The notes under the pieces are model-generated. The model saw only the letters and a list, made by a program, of their open reading frames with translations, was not told the DNA's origin and did not search any database. From assembly GCA_036658435.1 (NCBI GenBank), contig JAVXEO010000059.1:1-14020 (forward strand): a stretch of 14,020 nucleotides of DNA, in the 5' to 3' direction. Below, piece by piece: positions 5,166 through 13,279 of the stretch (position 1 is the stretch's first letter; every line of letters starts with the position of its first letter). Position numbers and translations under genes: made by a program. Origin of the DNA: DIGJ01 sp036658435. Its GTDB lineage: Bacteria; Bacillota; Clostridia; Lachnospirales; Lachnospiraceae.

Positions 5166-6128
5166 ATGATTAACTTACTTTTTGATACTGTAAATGCAAA
5201 TTTAATTGCATTTTTAGGCATTGCTACCGCCTTTATACTTACCTGCTTTTGTCTTAGCCGTCTTACTCGTTTATTGCCCACCGACAAAGGACGGGAATTT
5301 GCCCACGACGGAAGTCTTTCTGCCGGAAAACCAAGAGGTGCCGGATTTCTTTTTATTTTAGTTTTTATTTTATCCGGATTGTTGTTTGGCCACATTGACC
5401 GAGAGTCCTTTATTTATCTTCTTTTAGTCCTTGCCGCTATGATGACTGGATTTTTGGATGATTGTTCTAAGACCTCTTGGGGAGAGTTAAAGAAAGGCCT
5501 GCTTGATTTTGTAATTGCCACTATGGCAGCCATTACTTTTTTAAACTTCAATTCCAATTCTATTTATATCGCCTTTTTGGACAAAACCTTTGTTATTCAT
5601 CCCCTTGTTTTTGCCCTTTTAATTATAATTTTAGTTTGGACTTCCATCAATGTAACCAACTGTGCAGACGGTGTTGACGGACTTTCCGGCACTTTAACCA
5701 TCACTTCCTTGATGACCATTTACATCATAAATACCATACAGACTATCGCACCAAATTTTTCCTATCTCATTCTGATTTTCTGTGTTTGTATTTTAGGATA
5801 TCTTTGGTATAATGCAGCACCAAGTAAACTTATGATGGGTGACGCCGGTTCTCGTGCCATGGGATTATTTATTGCCCTTGCCATTTTAAAAACAGGAAGT
5901 CCCTTGCTATATATTCCGGTTGCTCTTGTTTTGATTTTAGATGGCGGCTTAGGGCTTTTAAAAGTTTCTCTTCTCCGTTTTTTTAAAATTCACATTCTCA
6001 AAAATGTCCGAACCCCACTTCATGATCAGGTTCGTAAAGTATGGGGCTGGTCTAACACCCAGACCGTTTTCCGTTTTGCAATTATTCAGATTGGTTTTTC
6101 TGTCGCTGTCATCTATCTGCTATTTTGA
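5166..6128 (+). CDS. mraY: Phospho-N-acetylmuramoyl-pentapeptide-transferase (MraY-type membrane transferase)
   Basis: Polytopic enzyme of the family that transfers a phospho-sugar from a UDP-sugar to undecaprenyl phosphate; MraY makes lipid I for peptidoglycan. The 320 residues match MraY length, with about ten hydrophobic segments. Motifs in order: LPTDKGREFA (37-46), AGKPRGAGFL (53-62), LDDCSK (97-102; the Mg-binding DDxxK), NVTNCADGVDGLSG (162-175), KLMMGDAGSRAMG (221-233; catalytic Asp226) and PLHDQVRKVWGWSNTQTVFRF (284-304). The early DKGREFA and PRGAG motifs favour MraY over WecA or TagO. Two departures from classical MraY are visible: the triple-His motif is reduced to one histidine (His286), and the usual T-D-G reads A-D-G. 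It stands alone, outside any cell-wall cluster, with its own promoter and AAAGGA 9 nt before the ATG. Confidence 0.8.
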   Translation: MINLLFDTVNANLIAFLGIATAFILTCFCLSRLTRLLPTDKGREFAHDGSLSAGKPRGAGFLFILVFILSGLLFGHIDRESFIYLLLVLAAMMTGFLDDCSKTSWGELKKGLLDFVIATMAAITFLNFNSNSIYIAFLDKTFVIHPLVFALLIIILVWTSINVTNCADGVDGLSGTLTITSLMTIYIINTIQTIAPNFSYLILIFCVCILGYLWYNAAPSKLMMGDAGSRAMGLFIALAILKTGSPLLYIPVALVLILDGGLGLLKVSLLRFFKIHILKNVRTPLHDQVRKVWGWSNTQTVFRFAIIQIGFSVAVIYLLF

Positions 6129-6155
6129 TTAGACAGCCTGCATACATCCCTAGGG

Positions 6156-7811
6156 CTATCTGCGATTAGACTCATAGCCACCAAAGCTTCTTCCATCGTA
6201 AAGCTGGCAGTTGTCTTTTCCACTTTTCTTTGCAGCATAAAGTGCCGTGTCGGCATGGGTATATAGTTCCTCAAAGGTAATCCCATCTTTAGGAGAAATG
6301 GCTACGCCGACACTTCCCGATATGGCAACTTCATTATTCTTGGAATCTTTATATGTAATCCGAAATTTTTTACAGATTTCTTCTCCTTTTTTTTCGGTCC
6401 TTTCCTCTGTTGCACCACTCTTTACATAAACAATGTATTCATCCCCACCCATACGCCCAACAATATCCTCGTTTCGAAACACATGCACCAATCTCTCACC
6501 TAGTTCACAAAGTACCCGATCCCCATAAGCATGCCCTAGATGATCATTAACTTCTTTGAAATTGTCCACGTCAATCATAAACATTGCCGATGTGGAATGC
6601 GTGTGGTTAAAAAGCAGATGTTCTGTCACCAGTTTCACGATTGCACCTTTATTATAGAGTCCCGTTAAAGAATCTCGTTCCGCCTTATATTGAAGCTCCA
6701 ACTGTCTGCGTTTCTCGCTATCTATATTTTTAGCATAGGAAATACCACAAATATCTCCGCTCTCTGTGTCTCTTGCAAGATTAGTAACTGCACGGCACCA
6801 AATGTATTCCTTATCTGTCTGAAGCCACCGGTATTCCACTATCCTCTCACTTTTCCCTTTTTTAAAGTCAGTTATGATATTCGAGGGAGAAGCATACTTT
6901 GCAAATTCTTCAATGTCTTCTGGATAAATAAACTTTCGTGCTATAAATCCAACCATATTGCTATATTGGCAAATTTCATTGTTGGAATCATCCTTTGCCC
7001 CTTCAAATCCCTTAATAATTAAATCTTGATTTAAGTTAAATTCATAAGATAAGATGGCATCCTTTGTAATGGAGCTTCGATACTCCTGTTCTTTTGAAAC
7101 CGTCAGCTGGAGTTCTGCATTTTTTTCTTTATATCCAAGAAGTTTTCCTGTTTTGATAGCAAAAAAAAGCATTATATACGTGCCGATTAAAACTACACAG
7201 GGTGCAGCAATTTGATTTTCTACCATTCCAATATTAGAATCCGGGCTTTCTGCTATGGAAGAGCTAAAAAGCAGATAGGCTATGTTGATTGACATCCAGG
7301 TTACCATAAATATTTGCTGTTCCCTGTGTTCATTTACAATTCTTACCTGGTCTAAAGGCATTGTCTCTAATACAAGACCTACTGCAATGTTTAGAAACAA
7401 AAAGGTTGCAAGTACTGAATAAGAATACAATAAAGGATTGTTGGAAATTTCAAAAATAGAAATTCCACTCACTAAAGAAAAAATGCCGGTGGTAATTGCC
7501 CTAATTACCAAAATATGAATCACACAGGCCGTTGTACAAAATAGATTTCGCAGCACCGTATCTCTATAAAAAATTTTAAATTCTATAAACAGCAGCATAA
7601 TAGCAAGGACATAGGGAATCATGGTGCCCCCAACGAACCCAGATATAGCGAAAATAAGCAGTGTATTTAAGCAGCCCAGAGGAATTCTTAATATTTTAGT
7701 AATCTTTGGCTTTTTAAGCAGATGATCAATCAGTTCAAATATCCAATACCAATAGATGGCTATCAATATAAAGGTCATGACGACCGGTAGTATTATCGTA
7801 CTATTTTTCAT
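6156..7811 (-). CDS. Membrane diguanylate cyclase with PAS-like and GGDEF domains
   Basis: Predicted to make cyclic di-GMP from two GTP. The 551 residues start with a membrane region of about seven hydrophobic segments (roughly 5-27, 48-80 in two, 92-113, 130-149, 166-185, 203-221). A short linker and a PAS-like domain (about 240-365; ending WCRAVTNLARD and GISYAKNIDSEKRR) follow. The GGDEF domain begins at RDSLTGLYNKGA (379-390) and has the active-site loop GGDEY (455-459). The inhibitory RxxD site is present as RNED (446-449), exactly five residues before GGDEY, so product feedback is expected. The ATG at 7811 has AGAGG 12 nt upstream and a TTGTTA/TATAAT promoter. It converges on the mraY-like gene. 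A weak 8-bp hairpin at 6131-6161 without a U-tract is the only candidate end signal. Confidence 0.9.
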   Translation of the reverse strand: MKNSTIILPVVMTFILIAIYWYWIFELIDHLLKKPKITKILRIPLGCLNTLLIFAISGFVGGTMIPYVLAIMLLFIEFKIFYRDTVLRNLFCTTACVIHILVIRAITTGIFSLVSGISIFEISNNPLLYSYSVLATFLFLNIAVGLVLETMPLDQVRIVNEHREQQIFMVTWMSINIAYLLFSSSIAESPDSNIGMVENQIAAPCVVLIGTYIMLFFAIKTGKLLGYKEKNAELQLTVSKEQEYRSSITKDAILSYEFNLNQDLIIKGFEGAKDDSNNEICQYSNMVGFIARKFIYPEDIEEFAKYASPSNIITDFKKGKSERIVEYRWLQTDKEYIWCRAVTNLARDTESGDICGISYAKNIDSEKRRQLELQYKAERDSLTGLYNKGAIVKLVTEHLLFNHTHSTSAMFMIDVDNFKEVNDHLGHAYGDRVLCELGERLVHVFRNEDIVGRMGGDEYIVYVKSGATEERTEKKGEEICKKFRITYKDSKNNEVAISGSVGVAISPKDGITFEELYTHADTALYAAKKSGKDNCQLYDGRSFGGYESNRR

Positions 7812-7872
7812 ATGTACTTTGTTCCTCTCTTAAACAAAAAATTCTCTTGTATTTTAATCCCTTTGTTTTCTT

Positions 7873-7901
7873 ATTATACTATGTCTGCTCCTACATAACA
7901 A
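7873..7901 (-). promoter_or_regulatory. Sigma-A-type promoter for the membrane diguanylate cyclase
   Basis: Minus strand: TTGTTA (7901-7896), a 17-nt spacer, then a perfect TATAAT (7878-7873), about 62 nt upstream of the start codon. It begins only 10 nt after the terminator of the upstream aldolase gene. Confidence 0.65.
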
Positions 7902-7910
7902 TAGATGCAC

Positions 7911-7964
7911 AAAAAAGGCCCTTCCCTCTTCACGGTTGCCTGTGAAAAGGATAAGGGCTTTTTT
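7911..7964 (-). terminator. Strong intrinsic terminator after the aldolase gene
   Basis: On the minus strand, arms at 7958-7942 and 7933-7918 form about 16 bp (two G-U pairs, one bulged A) around an 8-nt loop. U6 follows at 7916-7911. A T6 run on the other side (7959-7964) makes the element potentially bidirectional, although only the minus-strand aldolase needs it. Confidence 0.85.
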
Positions 7965-7993
7965 ATTTGTTCGTATTTTATAAGTAATTTTTC

Positions 7994-8647
7994 TTATTTA
8001 CCAAAAACAGCTTCATAATCTTTTTTGAATTTTTCGATTCCCTGGTCCGTTAATGGATGTTGCGTCATAGTCTCAATTACACTGTAAGGAACCGTTGCAA
8101 TATCTGCTCCTGCCAATGCACAGTCAATTACATGAACCGGATTACGAACGCTGGCTGCAATAATCTCTGTTGAAATTCCATGGATCTGGAAAATCTCAGA
8201 AATGGTCTGTACTAGGTCAATACCCGGCATACTAATATCATCTAAACGTCCTAAAAATGGTGAAACATAAGATGCTCCGGCCCTTGCCGCTAAGAGTGCC
8301 TGATTCGCAGAAAAAATCAAGGTTACGTTTGTTTTAATGCCTTCACCTGACAAAACTTTTGTTGCCTTTAAGCCTTCTACTGTCATTGGAATTTTAACAA
8401 CCATATTGGGATGAATTTTAGCAATTTCTCTTCCTTCTGCGATCATTCCCTCTGCATCCTCTGTTGTTGCCTTTACTTCTCCACTGATTGGTCCATCCAC
8501 GATAGATGCAATTTCTGATATAACTTCTTTGAAATCTCTTCCTTCTTTTGCAATTAAAGAAGGATTTGTTGTAACACCGCAGATAACCCCCATATCATTT
8601 GCTTTTTTTATATCTTCTACCTTTGCTGTGTCAATAAAAAATTTCAT
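7994..8647 (-). CDS. fsa: Fructose-6-phosphate aldolase / transaldolase-like (TalC/FSA subfamily)
   Basis: Class I Schiff-base aldolase of the short transaldolase subfamily, handling three-carbon units of sugar phosphates. The 217 residues match this subfamily (about 214-220, against over 300 for classical transaldolase). The N-terminus MKFFIDTAKVEDI (1-13), GVTTNPSLIAKEG (24-36), the Schiff-base lysine in VVKIPMT (Lys85), NVTLIFSANQALLAARAGASYVSPF and SVRNPVHV are typical. Whether it acts mainly as transaldolase or as fructose-6-phosphate aldolase cannot be read with certainty here. The ATG at 8647 has AAAGGAG 7 nt upstream. The gene is monocistronic: a good promoter (8696-8724) and a strong terminator (7911-7964). 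Confidence 0.93.
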   Translation of the reverse strand: MKFFIDTAKVEDIKKANDMGVICGVTTNPSLIAKEGRDFKEVISEIASIVDGPISGEVKATTEDAEGMIAEGREIAKIHPNMVVKIPMTVEGLKATKVLSGEGIKTNVTLIFSANQALLAARAGASYVSPFLGRLDDISMPGIDLVQTISEIFQIHGISTEIIAASVRNPVHVIDCALAGADIATVPYSVIETMTQHPLTDQGIEKFKKDYEAVFGK

Positions 8648-8695
8648 ATTTATCTCCTTTTTACTGTTTTTCTTATGATTCTTTTACGTTTTATC

Positions 8696-8724
8696 ATCAT
8701 AACATATGTACTTATTTTTGTCTA
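8696..8724 (-). promoter_or_regulatory. Sigma-A-type promoter for the aldolase gene
   Basis: Minus strand: TAGACA (8724-8719), a 17-nt spacer, then TATGAT (8701-8696). Each hexamer differs from consensus by one base. About 49 nt upstream of the start codon. Confidence 0.65.
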
Positions 8725-8750
8725 CCATTCTCCCCTTTGTAATTTTCATC

Positions 8751-8779
8751 TTGTTTTTTTAAGATTTTTCGTCTATTAT
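8751..8779 (+). promoter_or_regulatory. Sigma-A-type promoter for asnS
   Basis: TTGTTT (8751-8756), a 17-nt spacer, then TATTAT (8774-8779). The leader to the asnS ATG would be only about 30 nt, too short for a T-box, and no T-box specifier or antiterminator is visible. Confidence 0.55.
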
Positions 8780-8817
8780 AGTAAACAGATAATATAGGAA
8801 AGGAATAGGTAAGAAAG

Positions 8818-10212
8818 ATGCAGTTAGTAACCGTAAGAGAACTCTATCGAAACAAAGAAAACTATGTTGGAAAAACAATTTCAGTAGGAGGATGGGTTCG
8901 CAGTAATCGGGATTCAAAAACCTTTGGTTTTATTGTGATAAATGATGGTACCTTTTTTGAAACCCTTCAAATCGTATATTCTGAAAATAAAATCACAAAT
9001 TTTGAAGAAATTGCAAAATTAAATGTTGGTTCCGCCATTATTGTAAAAGGACAGCTAGTTGCAACTCCGGATGCAAAGCAGCTCTTTGAGATTCAGGCAG
9101 AAGAGATTTGTATTGAAGGAACTTCCTCTGCAGATTATCCTTTACAGAAAAAACGTCATTCCTTAGAATATTTAAGAACCATTTCCCATTTAAGACCAAG
9201 AACCAATACCTATCAGGCTGTATTTCGTATTCGCTCTTTAATTGCACATGCCATTCATACCTTTTTTCAGGATCGTGATTTTGTTTACGTTCATACTCCT
9301 TTGATTACAGGCAGTGACTGTGAAGGTGCCGGGGAAATGTTTCGCGTTACGACGTTAGATCTTGAACATCTTCCCAAAACGAAAGATGGAAGTATTGACT
9401 ATTCACAGGATTTCTTTAATAAAGAGACCAGCCTTACCGTAAGTGGCCAGTTAAACGGCGAAACCTATGCCCAGGCCTTTCGGAATATTTATACTTTTGG
9501 TCCTACTTTTCGTGCAGAAAACTCCAACACGACCCGCCACGCCGCTGAATTTTGGATGATTGAACCGGAAATTGCCTTTTCTGATTTAAAGGATGATATG
9601 ATTCTTGCAGAAAATATGATTAAATTTATCATTCAATTTGTTTTGGAAAAAGCACCGGAAGAAATGAACTTTTTAAATCAATTTGTCGATAAGGGATTAA
9701 TAGAGCGGCTGCAGCAGGTTGCATCTGCTGAGTTTGGTCATGTAACCTATACCCAGGCCATCGAGATTTTGGAAAAGCACAATGATAAATTTGATTATAA
9801 AGTATCCTGGGGCTGTGATCTTCAAACAGAGCATGAACGTTATTTAACCGAGGAAATTTATAAAAAGCCATTATTTGTAACGGATTATCCAAAAGATATC
9901 AAAGCTTTTTACATGAAGCTTAACGATGACAATAAAACCGTTGCTGCCATGGACCTTTTAGTTCCGGGTATTGGTGAAATCATTGGGGGAAGCCAAAGAG
10001 AAGACAACTATGACAAACTCCTGGCTCGTATGGAAGAAATGAACTTGAACCCAGAGGACTATGGTTTTTATCTTGATCTTAGAAAATATGGTTCTACCCG
10101 CCATGCCGGATTTGGTCTGGGCTTTGAGCGTTGTGTCATGTATCTGACGGGTATGGGCAATATCCGAGATGTTATTCCGTTCCCACGAACGGTAAATAAC
10201 TGTGATTTATAG
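8818..10212 (+). CDS. asnS: Asparaginyl-tRNA synthetase
   Basis: Class II aminoacyl-tRNA synthetase charging tRNA-Asn in the cytoplasm. The 464-residue product is of normal length. It has an N-terminal OB-fold anticodon-binding domain (about 1-100; GKTISVGGWVRSNRDSKTFG at 18-37), the catalytic core from about 130, motif 2 FRAENSNTTRHAAEFWMIEP (231-250) and motif 3 GFGLGFERCVMYLTG (431-445), ending IRDVIPFPRTVNNCDL. The asparagine-enzyme features (motif 2 with TRHAAEFWMIEPE, the NNC ending) separate it from aspartyl-tRNA synthetase. Purine-rich AGG lies about 9 nt before the ATG. It is a single-gene unit with its own promoter and a hairpin at its 3' end. Codon use and sequence look native. Confidence 0.97.
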   Translation: MQLVTVRELYRNKENYVGKTISVGGWVRSNRDSKTFGFIVINDGTFFETLQIVYSENKITNFEEIAKLNVGSAIIVKGQLVATPDAKQLFEIQAEEICIEGTSSADYPLQKKRHSLEYLRTISHLRPRTNTYQAVFRIRSLIAHAIHTFFQDRDFVYVHTPLITGSDCEGAGEMFRVTTLDLEHLPKTKDGSIDYSQDFFNKETSLTVSGQLNGETYAQAFRNIYTFGPTFRAENSNTTRHAAEFWMIEPEIAFSDLKDDMILAENMIKFIIQFVLEKAPEEMNFLNQFVDKGLIERLQQVASAEFGHVTYTQAIEILEKHNDKFDYKVSWGCDLQTEHERYLTEEIYKKPLFVTDYPKDIKAFYMKLNDDNKTVAAMDLLVPGIGEIIGGSQREDNYDKLLARMEEMNLNPEDYGFYLDLRKYGSTRHAGFGLGFERCVMYLTGMGNIRDVIPFPRTVNNCDL

Positions 10213-10244
10213 AAATAATTCAATTAATTAATTTTAGATTTAAC

Positions 10245-10285
10245 AAAGGACTGGATTTTGGGTGTTTTTCCATATCTAGTCCTTT
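10245..10285 (+). terminator. Hairpin terminator between the convergent asnS and diguanylate cyclase genes
   Basis: Arms AAAGGACTGGAT (10245-10256) and ATCTAGTCCTTT (10274-10285) form 12 bp with one G-U pair and a 17-nt loop. T-rich sequence follows on the plus strand (ACTTTTATC), though it is not a pure T-run. The stop codon of the opposing cyclase gene (10276-10278) lies inside the stem, so the element probably serves both convergent genes. Confidence 0.65.
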
Positions 10286-11193
10286 ACTTTTATCTTATCT
10301 TGATACATCTGGCAGTCGGCCCTCCTTAATACATCCTCCATGTTTCTATCCACATTTTTATTGTAAATGGCATATCCAAAGGCAATTCCTCCATTAAAAC
10401 CCTTTGTCCGATTCCAGTCTTGGAATTGTTCGCACATATCCTCATGGTATTTTTTAATTTTTTCTTCTGATAGATTAAGAAAGATTCCTGCGAATTCATC
10501 TCCTCCAATGCGAAAAATCCCACAGTTTGGAAATGCCCTGCAAATAATCTTGGCACATTGAAAAATATAGTCATCGCCCCTATTATGTCCCCATGTATCG
10601 TTTATGTTTTTTAAATTATTTAAGTCAAACATGCCCATCCCCATTCCTTCTTCTATTTTAGATGGATTATTATAATAGAGCATTCTGCGCTGAAATGCAT
10701 TTCTGTTTTGAATACCGGTAAGCACATCCCGATCTCGTTCTCTTTTAAGATTTTCTGTATTTAGAACCTCTTCCGTAACATCCAGAATCATTCCACAAAC
10801 ACTGTTTTTTTTCCTTTTTTCTATGATTTTTACAAACCGCACTCCCCTTTTGCAAGGAATACAGTAAATCTGAGGATGGTCATCTGGTCTATTCCATCTC
10901 CTTCCCAACCATTTTTCAAATTCTTTTTTATTTCTGTTCAGTCTGCTTTCTTCTTTCTTTGATACATCCAATACCTCTTTTAATTGTTCTGTCATAAAAA
11001 CAAAAAAGGTTTTTTTATTCATCTCATAAATGCCAAGAGGCACCTGGGTTAAGTCCAGAATTCTGGAAACTTTTCCTTTGTGCCTCTTTTTTATTAAAAC
11101 ATGATTTAACATATCTATCGTTGTGTATCCACAAAGTAAAGCAACCATAATGATAAGCTGCCTTTCTCTGTATTTTTGATTTTTATTCTTCAT
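10276..11193 (-). CDS. Diguanylate cyclase with N-terminal membrane segment and PAS-like region
   Basis: Predicted cyclic di-GMP synthase of 305 residues. One hydrophobic segment (about 12-34) is followed by a basic stretch, a divergent PAS-like region (about 45-140: VPLGIYEMNKKTFFVF, VCGMILDVTEEV) and a GGDEF domain. The latter contains DVLTGIQNRNAF (156-167), FDLNNLKNINDTWGHNRGDD (189-208) and an intact GGDEF loop (230-234). No RxxD inhibitory site is present five residues upstream (that stretch reads FPNC), unlike the other cyclase in this window. I chose the ATG at 11193, with GGAG 9 nt upstream; a GTG five codons earlier would place this ribosome binding site inside the gene. The site lies in a 10-bp hairpin. 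The gene follows the ABC permease by 65 nt on the same strand. Confidence 0.88.
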   Translation of the reverse strand: MKNKNQKYRERQLIIMVALLCGYTTIDMLNHVLIKKRHKGKVSRILDLTQVPLGIYEMNKKTFFVFMTEQLKEVLDVSKKEESRLNRNKKEFEKWLGRRWNRPDDHPQIYCIPCKRGVRFVKIIEKRKKNSVCGMILDVTEEVLNTENLKRERDRDVLTGIQNRNAFQRRMLYYNNPSKIEEGMGMGMFDLNNLKNINDTWGHNRGDDYIFQCAKIICRAFPNCGIFRIGGDEFAGIFLNLSEEKIKKYHEDMCEQFQDWNRTKGFNGGIAFGYAIYNKNVDRNMEDVLRRADCQMYQDKIKVKD

Positions 11194-11201
11194 TTTAATC
11201 T

Positions 11202-11250
11202 TCTCCACATAGCTTTGGATTTTTTGCTGCTTTTGTATTTTATGTGGAAA
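11202..11250 (-). promoter_or_regulatory. RNA hairpin covering the ribosome binding site of the second diguanylate cyclase
   Basis: Minus strand: TTTCCACATA (11250-11241) pairs with TATGTGGAGA (11211-11202) over 10 bp (one G-U), with a 29-nt loop. The 3' arm contains the GGAG ribosome binding site of the cyclase starting at 11193. No U-tract follows, so it is not a normal terminator. Inference: it limits translation of the cyclase when transcribed from the upstream ABC operon. Confidence 0.5.
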
Positions 11251-11258
11251 TATACGCT

Positions 11259-12479
11259 CTATGCATTAAACATGATTTTCTCACTATTAAATGCTTTTGT
11301 AATTAAGCCGGTCAAAATTATGGACAAGACGGCTATTCCTATGATCGACGTTCCAAACTGGGAAGCGGTCAGTTCCCCTGTTATTACCCTTTGAATGGCT
11401 GCAGCGCTTCCATATACCGGAATCGCAAATGCAGGAAGACTTATTTGGTTGTTTCCACTAAACATAGTCAAAACACCGGCTACAATAACAATAATGTAAA
11501 TGGGTGATATATAGGTTCCCGCTTCTTTTACTGTTTTCGCAAATACAGAAACCAAAGTAATAATTGCTACATAAAAGTATACCAGTGAAATCATGATCAC
11601 CAGCAATTGTAATATTTGCAGGATAGAAAACTTTGCGCTTGCGGTAAATCCCCCCATATCCATTCCACCAAACATACGGGGAACGGATATAATAACCGAT
11701 ACGGCATATACAATGGCAGAAAGGCAGGATAAAATAGAAAGGGCCAGAATCTTTCCTACTACAATCTCCCTTCTCTTAACCGGTGCTACCAGCATGCTTG
11801 CCATGGTTCCTCTTTCCTTTTCTCCTGCAATTGCATCCACACCCAGACTCATGGGGCCGGTAAATAAAAGCATTACAATTAAATAAGGAAGCATCATGGC
11901 TATCATTTTTCCGCCGGCTTTATTTTCATCCATTATGATGGAGCTGCTTTCATCTAAGTCAACCGAAAATGCAGTTAAGCTTTCCAAATCCCCAAATCTT
12001 TCTTTTAAAAGGCTTTGCTGATATGCTTTTAAAATTTCATTTACATAATTTTCTCTTGCTTCTGAAGAATAGTCTTCACTTGGATTATAATATGTCTTTA
12101 CTTCCGGAATCTCCACTCCTTTTTTATAATTCTTTATAGATTCTAAAAAGCTATCCGGAAATACAAGCAATAAATCGGTTTCTCCTGCTTTAATTTTTCC
12201 TTTGATGGAATCTGTATTCTCACTTTTATCTATATAGGTTGCTGAAACCTCTTTTTTGATTGTCTTTTCAAAACCTTCAAACCCTTCCGGCGCATTTTGT
12301 ATGTATACCACCGGCACATGTTTCTCAATATCATTCATCATGCTGCTCATTGCTTTTCCCATAATGGAATAAAGTACAAACATAAGTACCGCCGGCATAA
12401 TAAACAAACTAAATACCAACTTTTTATCTCCAAAAACTCGGGCAAGTTCTTTTCCTGCCACTGTTTTAATTCCATTCAT
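11259..12479 (-). CDS. ABC-2 type transporter permease (NatB-like)
   Basis: Membrane subunit of an ABC exporter; NatB-type proteins export sodium or other, mostly unknown, substrates with a NatA ATPase. The 406 residues have the NatB layout. There is a first membrane segment after a cytoplasmic KELARVFGDKK motif (about 23-40), then a large extracytoplasmic domain of about 180 residues. Five or so further membrane segments follow, with the conserved GEKERGTMASMLVAPVKRRE loop between them. The ATG at 12479 is only 1 nt from the ATPase stop (TAG, G, ATG), and AGGAGG lies inside the end of the ATPase gene, implying coupling. An upstream in-frame start at 12530 would overlap the ATPase gene and is unlikely. 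Substrate unknown. Confidence 0.9.
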   Translation of the reverse strand: MNGIKTVAGKELARVFGDKKLVFSLFIMPAVLMFVLYSIMGKAMSSMMNDIEKHVPVVYIQNAPEGFEGFEKTIKKEVSATYIDKSENTDSIKGKIKAGETDLLLVFPDSFLESIKNYKKGVEIPEVKTYYNPSEDYSSEARENYVNEILKAYQQSLLKERFGDLESLTAFSVDLDESSSIIMDENKAGGKMIAMMLPYLIVMLLFTGPMSLGVDAIAGEKERGTMASMLVAPVKRREIVVGKILALSILSCLSAIVYAVSVIISVPRMFGGMDMGGFTASAKFSILQILQLLVIMISLVYFYVAIITLVSVFAKTVKEAGTYISPIYIIVIVAGVLTMFSGNNQISLPAFAIPVYGSAAAIQRVITGELTASQFGTSIIGIAVLSIILTGLITKAFNSEKIMFNA

Positions 12480-12480
12480 C

Positions 12481-13260
12481 CTATTGTTCCTCCTCCTTTG
12501 TGTACTTTTCATATAAGCAGAAAAAGGCATCCTCTAAGTCTTTTCCCTGTGTCTGCTGTAAAATTTCTTCCAGTGTTCCTTCCATAACCTTTTGTCCATT
12601 GATAATAATTCCAATTCTGTCACATAGCTTCTCTGCCTCTGACATAATATGGGTTGAAACCAATACAATCTTTCCCTGTGCTTTTAGTTCTTTTAAATAA
12701 TCCGTAACGGTTCTTGCGGTAACAATGTCCAATCCATTCGTAGGTTCATCGAAGATAACCACCTGGGGGTCATGGGCAAGACTCACTGCAATGGCTGCTT
12801 TTTGCTTCATTCCAGTGGAAAGCTCCTCAATTTTTTTATCTTTAAATTCCGTGATTCCAAATTGTTCGAATAATTTATCCATTCTCTGGGTAATCTCTGC
12901 ATTCGTTAGTCCATGGAGTTTTCCAAAAAATTGAAACATATATTTAGGGGAGAACTGTGGATCTAATTTAATTTCGTTCGTAAGAAATGCTATTTTCTCT
13001 CGAACTTTTTGTGAGTCCTTCACCGTATCCAGTCCGCATACCTGGATAGAGCCTTCCGTTGGCTGCAGTAACGTAGAAATACATCTTAACGTTGTTGTCT
13101 TTCCTGCACCATTGGGTCCAAGAAGACCATATATTTCCCCCGGTTTTGCAATCATGCTAACTCCGTCCACGGCTCTTTTCTTATTCTTTTTTGTCTTTTG
13201 TTCTGTCATCTGCTTTTTTGAAAGCTTGTAAACCTTGGTTAATTCCTTAATCTGAATCAT
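12481..13260 (-). CDS. ABC transporter ATP-binding protein (NatA-like)
   Basis: Cytoplasmic ATPase that powers the adjacent permease. The 259 residues contain Walker A GPNGAGKT (48-55), the signature LSTGMKQK (147-154) and Walker B VVIFDEP (167-173) with catalytic Glu172. NGLD follows as D-loop, and the H-loop lies in LVSTHIMSEAEKLCDR. The signature reads LSTGM rather than LSGGQ, which is usual for the NatA/CcmA-type group of ABC-2 exporters. A lysine-rich insertion near residues 17-29 between the first strand and Walker A is slightly long. The ATG at 13260 has GGAGG about 7 nt upstream, 19 nt after the foldase stop, so the three genes probably form one transcript. Confidence 0.93.
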   Translation of the reverse strand: MIQIKELTKVYKLSKKQMTEQKTKKNKKRAVDGVSMIAKPGEIYGLLGPNGAGKTTTLRCISTLLQPTEGSIQVCGLDTVKDSQKVREKIAFLTNEIKLDPQFSPKYMFQFFGKLHGLTNAEITQRMDKLFEQFGITEFKDKKIEELSTGMKQKAAIAVSLAHDPQVVIFDEPTNGLDIVTARTVTDYLKELKAQGKIVLVSTHIMSEAEKLCDRIGIIINGQKVMEGTLEEILQQTQGKDLEDAFFCLYEKYTKEEEQ

Positions 13261-13279
13261 GCCTTTCCTCCTCTTTTTC

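Noticed and set aside
6131..6161. 8-bp hairpin at the convergent ends of mraY-like and membrane cyclase genes
   Set aside because: It pairs fully only on the minus strand (one G-U) and lacks a U-tract on either strand, so it is not listed as a terminator.
8780..8817. T-box leader before asnS
   Set aside because: The leader from the predicted promoter is only about 30 nt and has no T-box conserved sequence.
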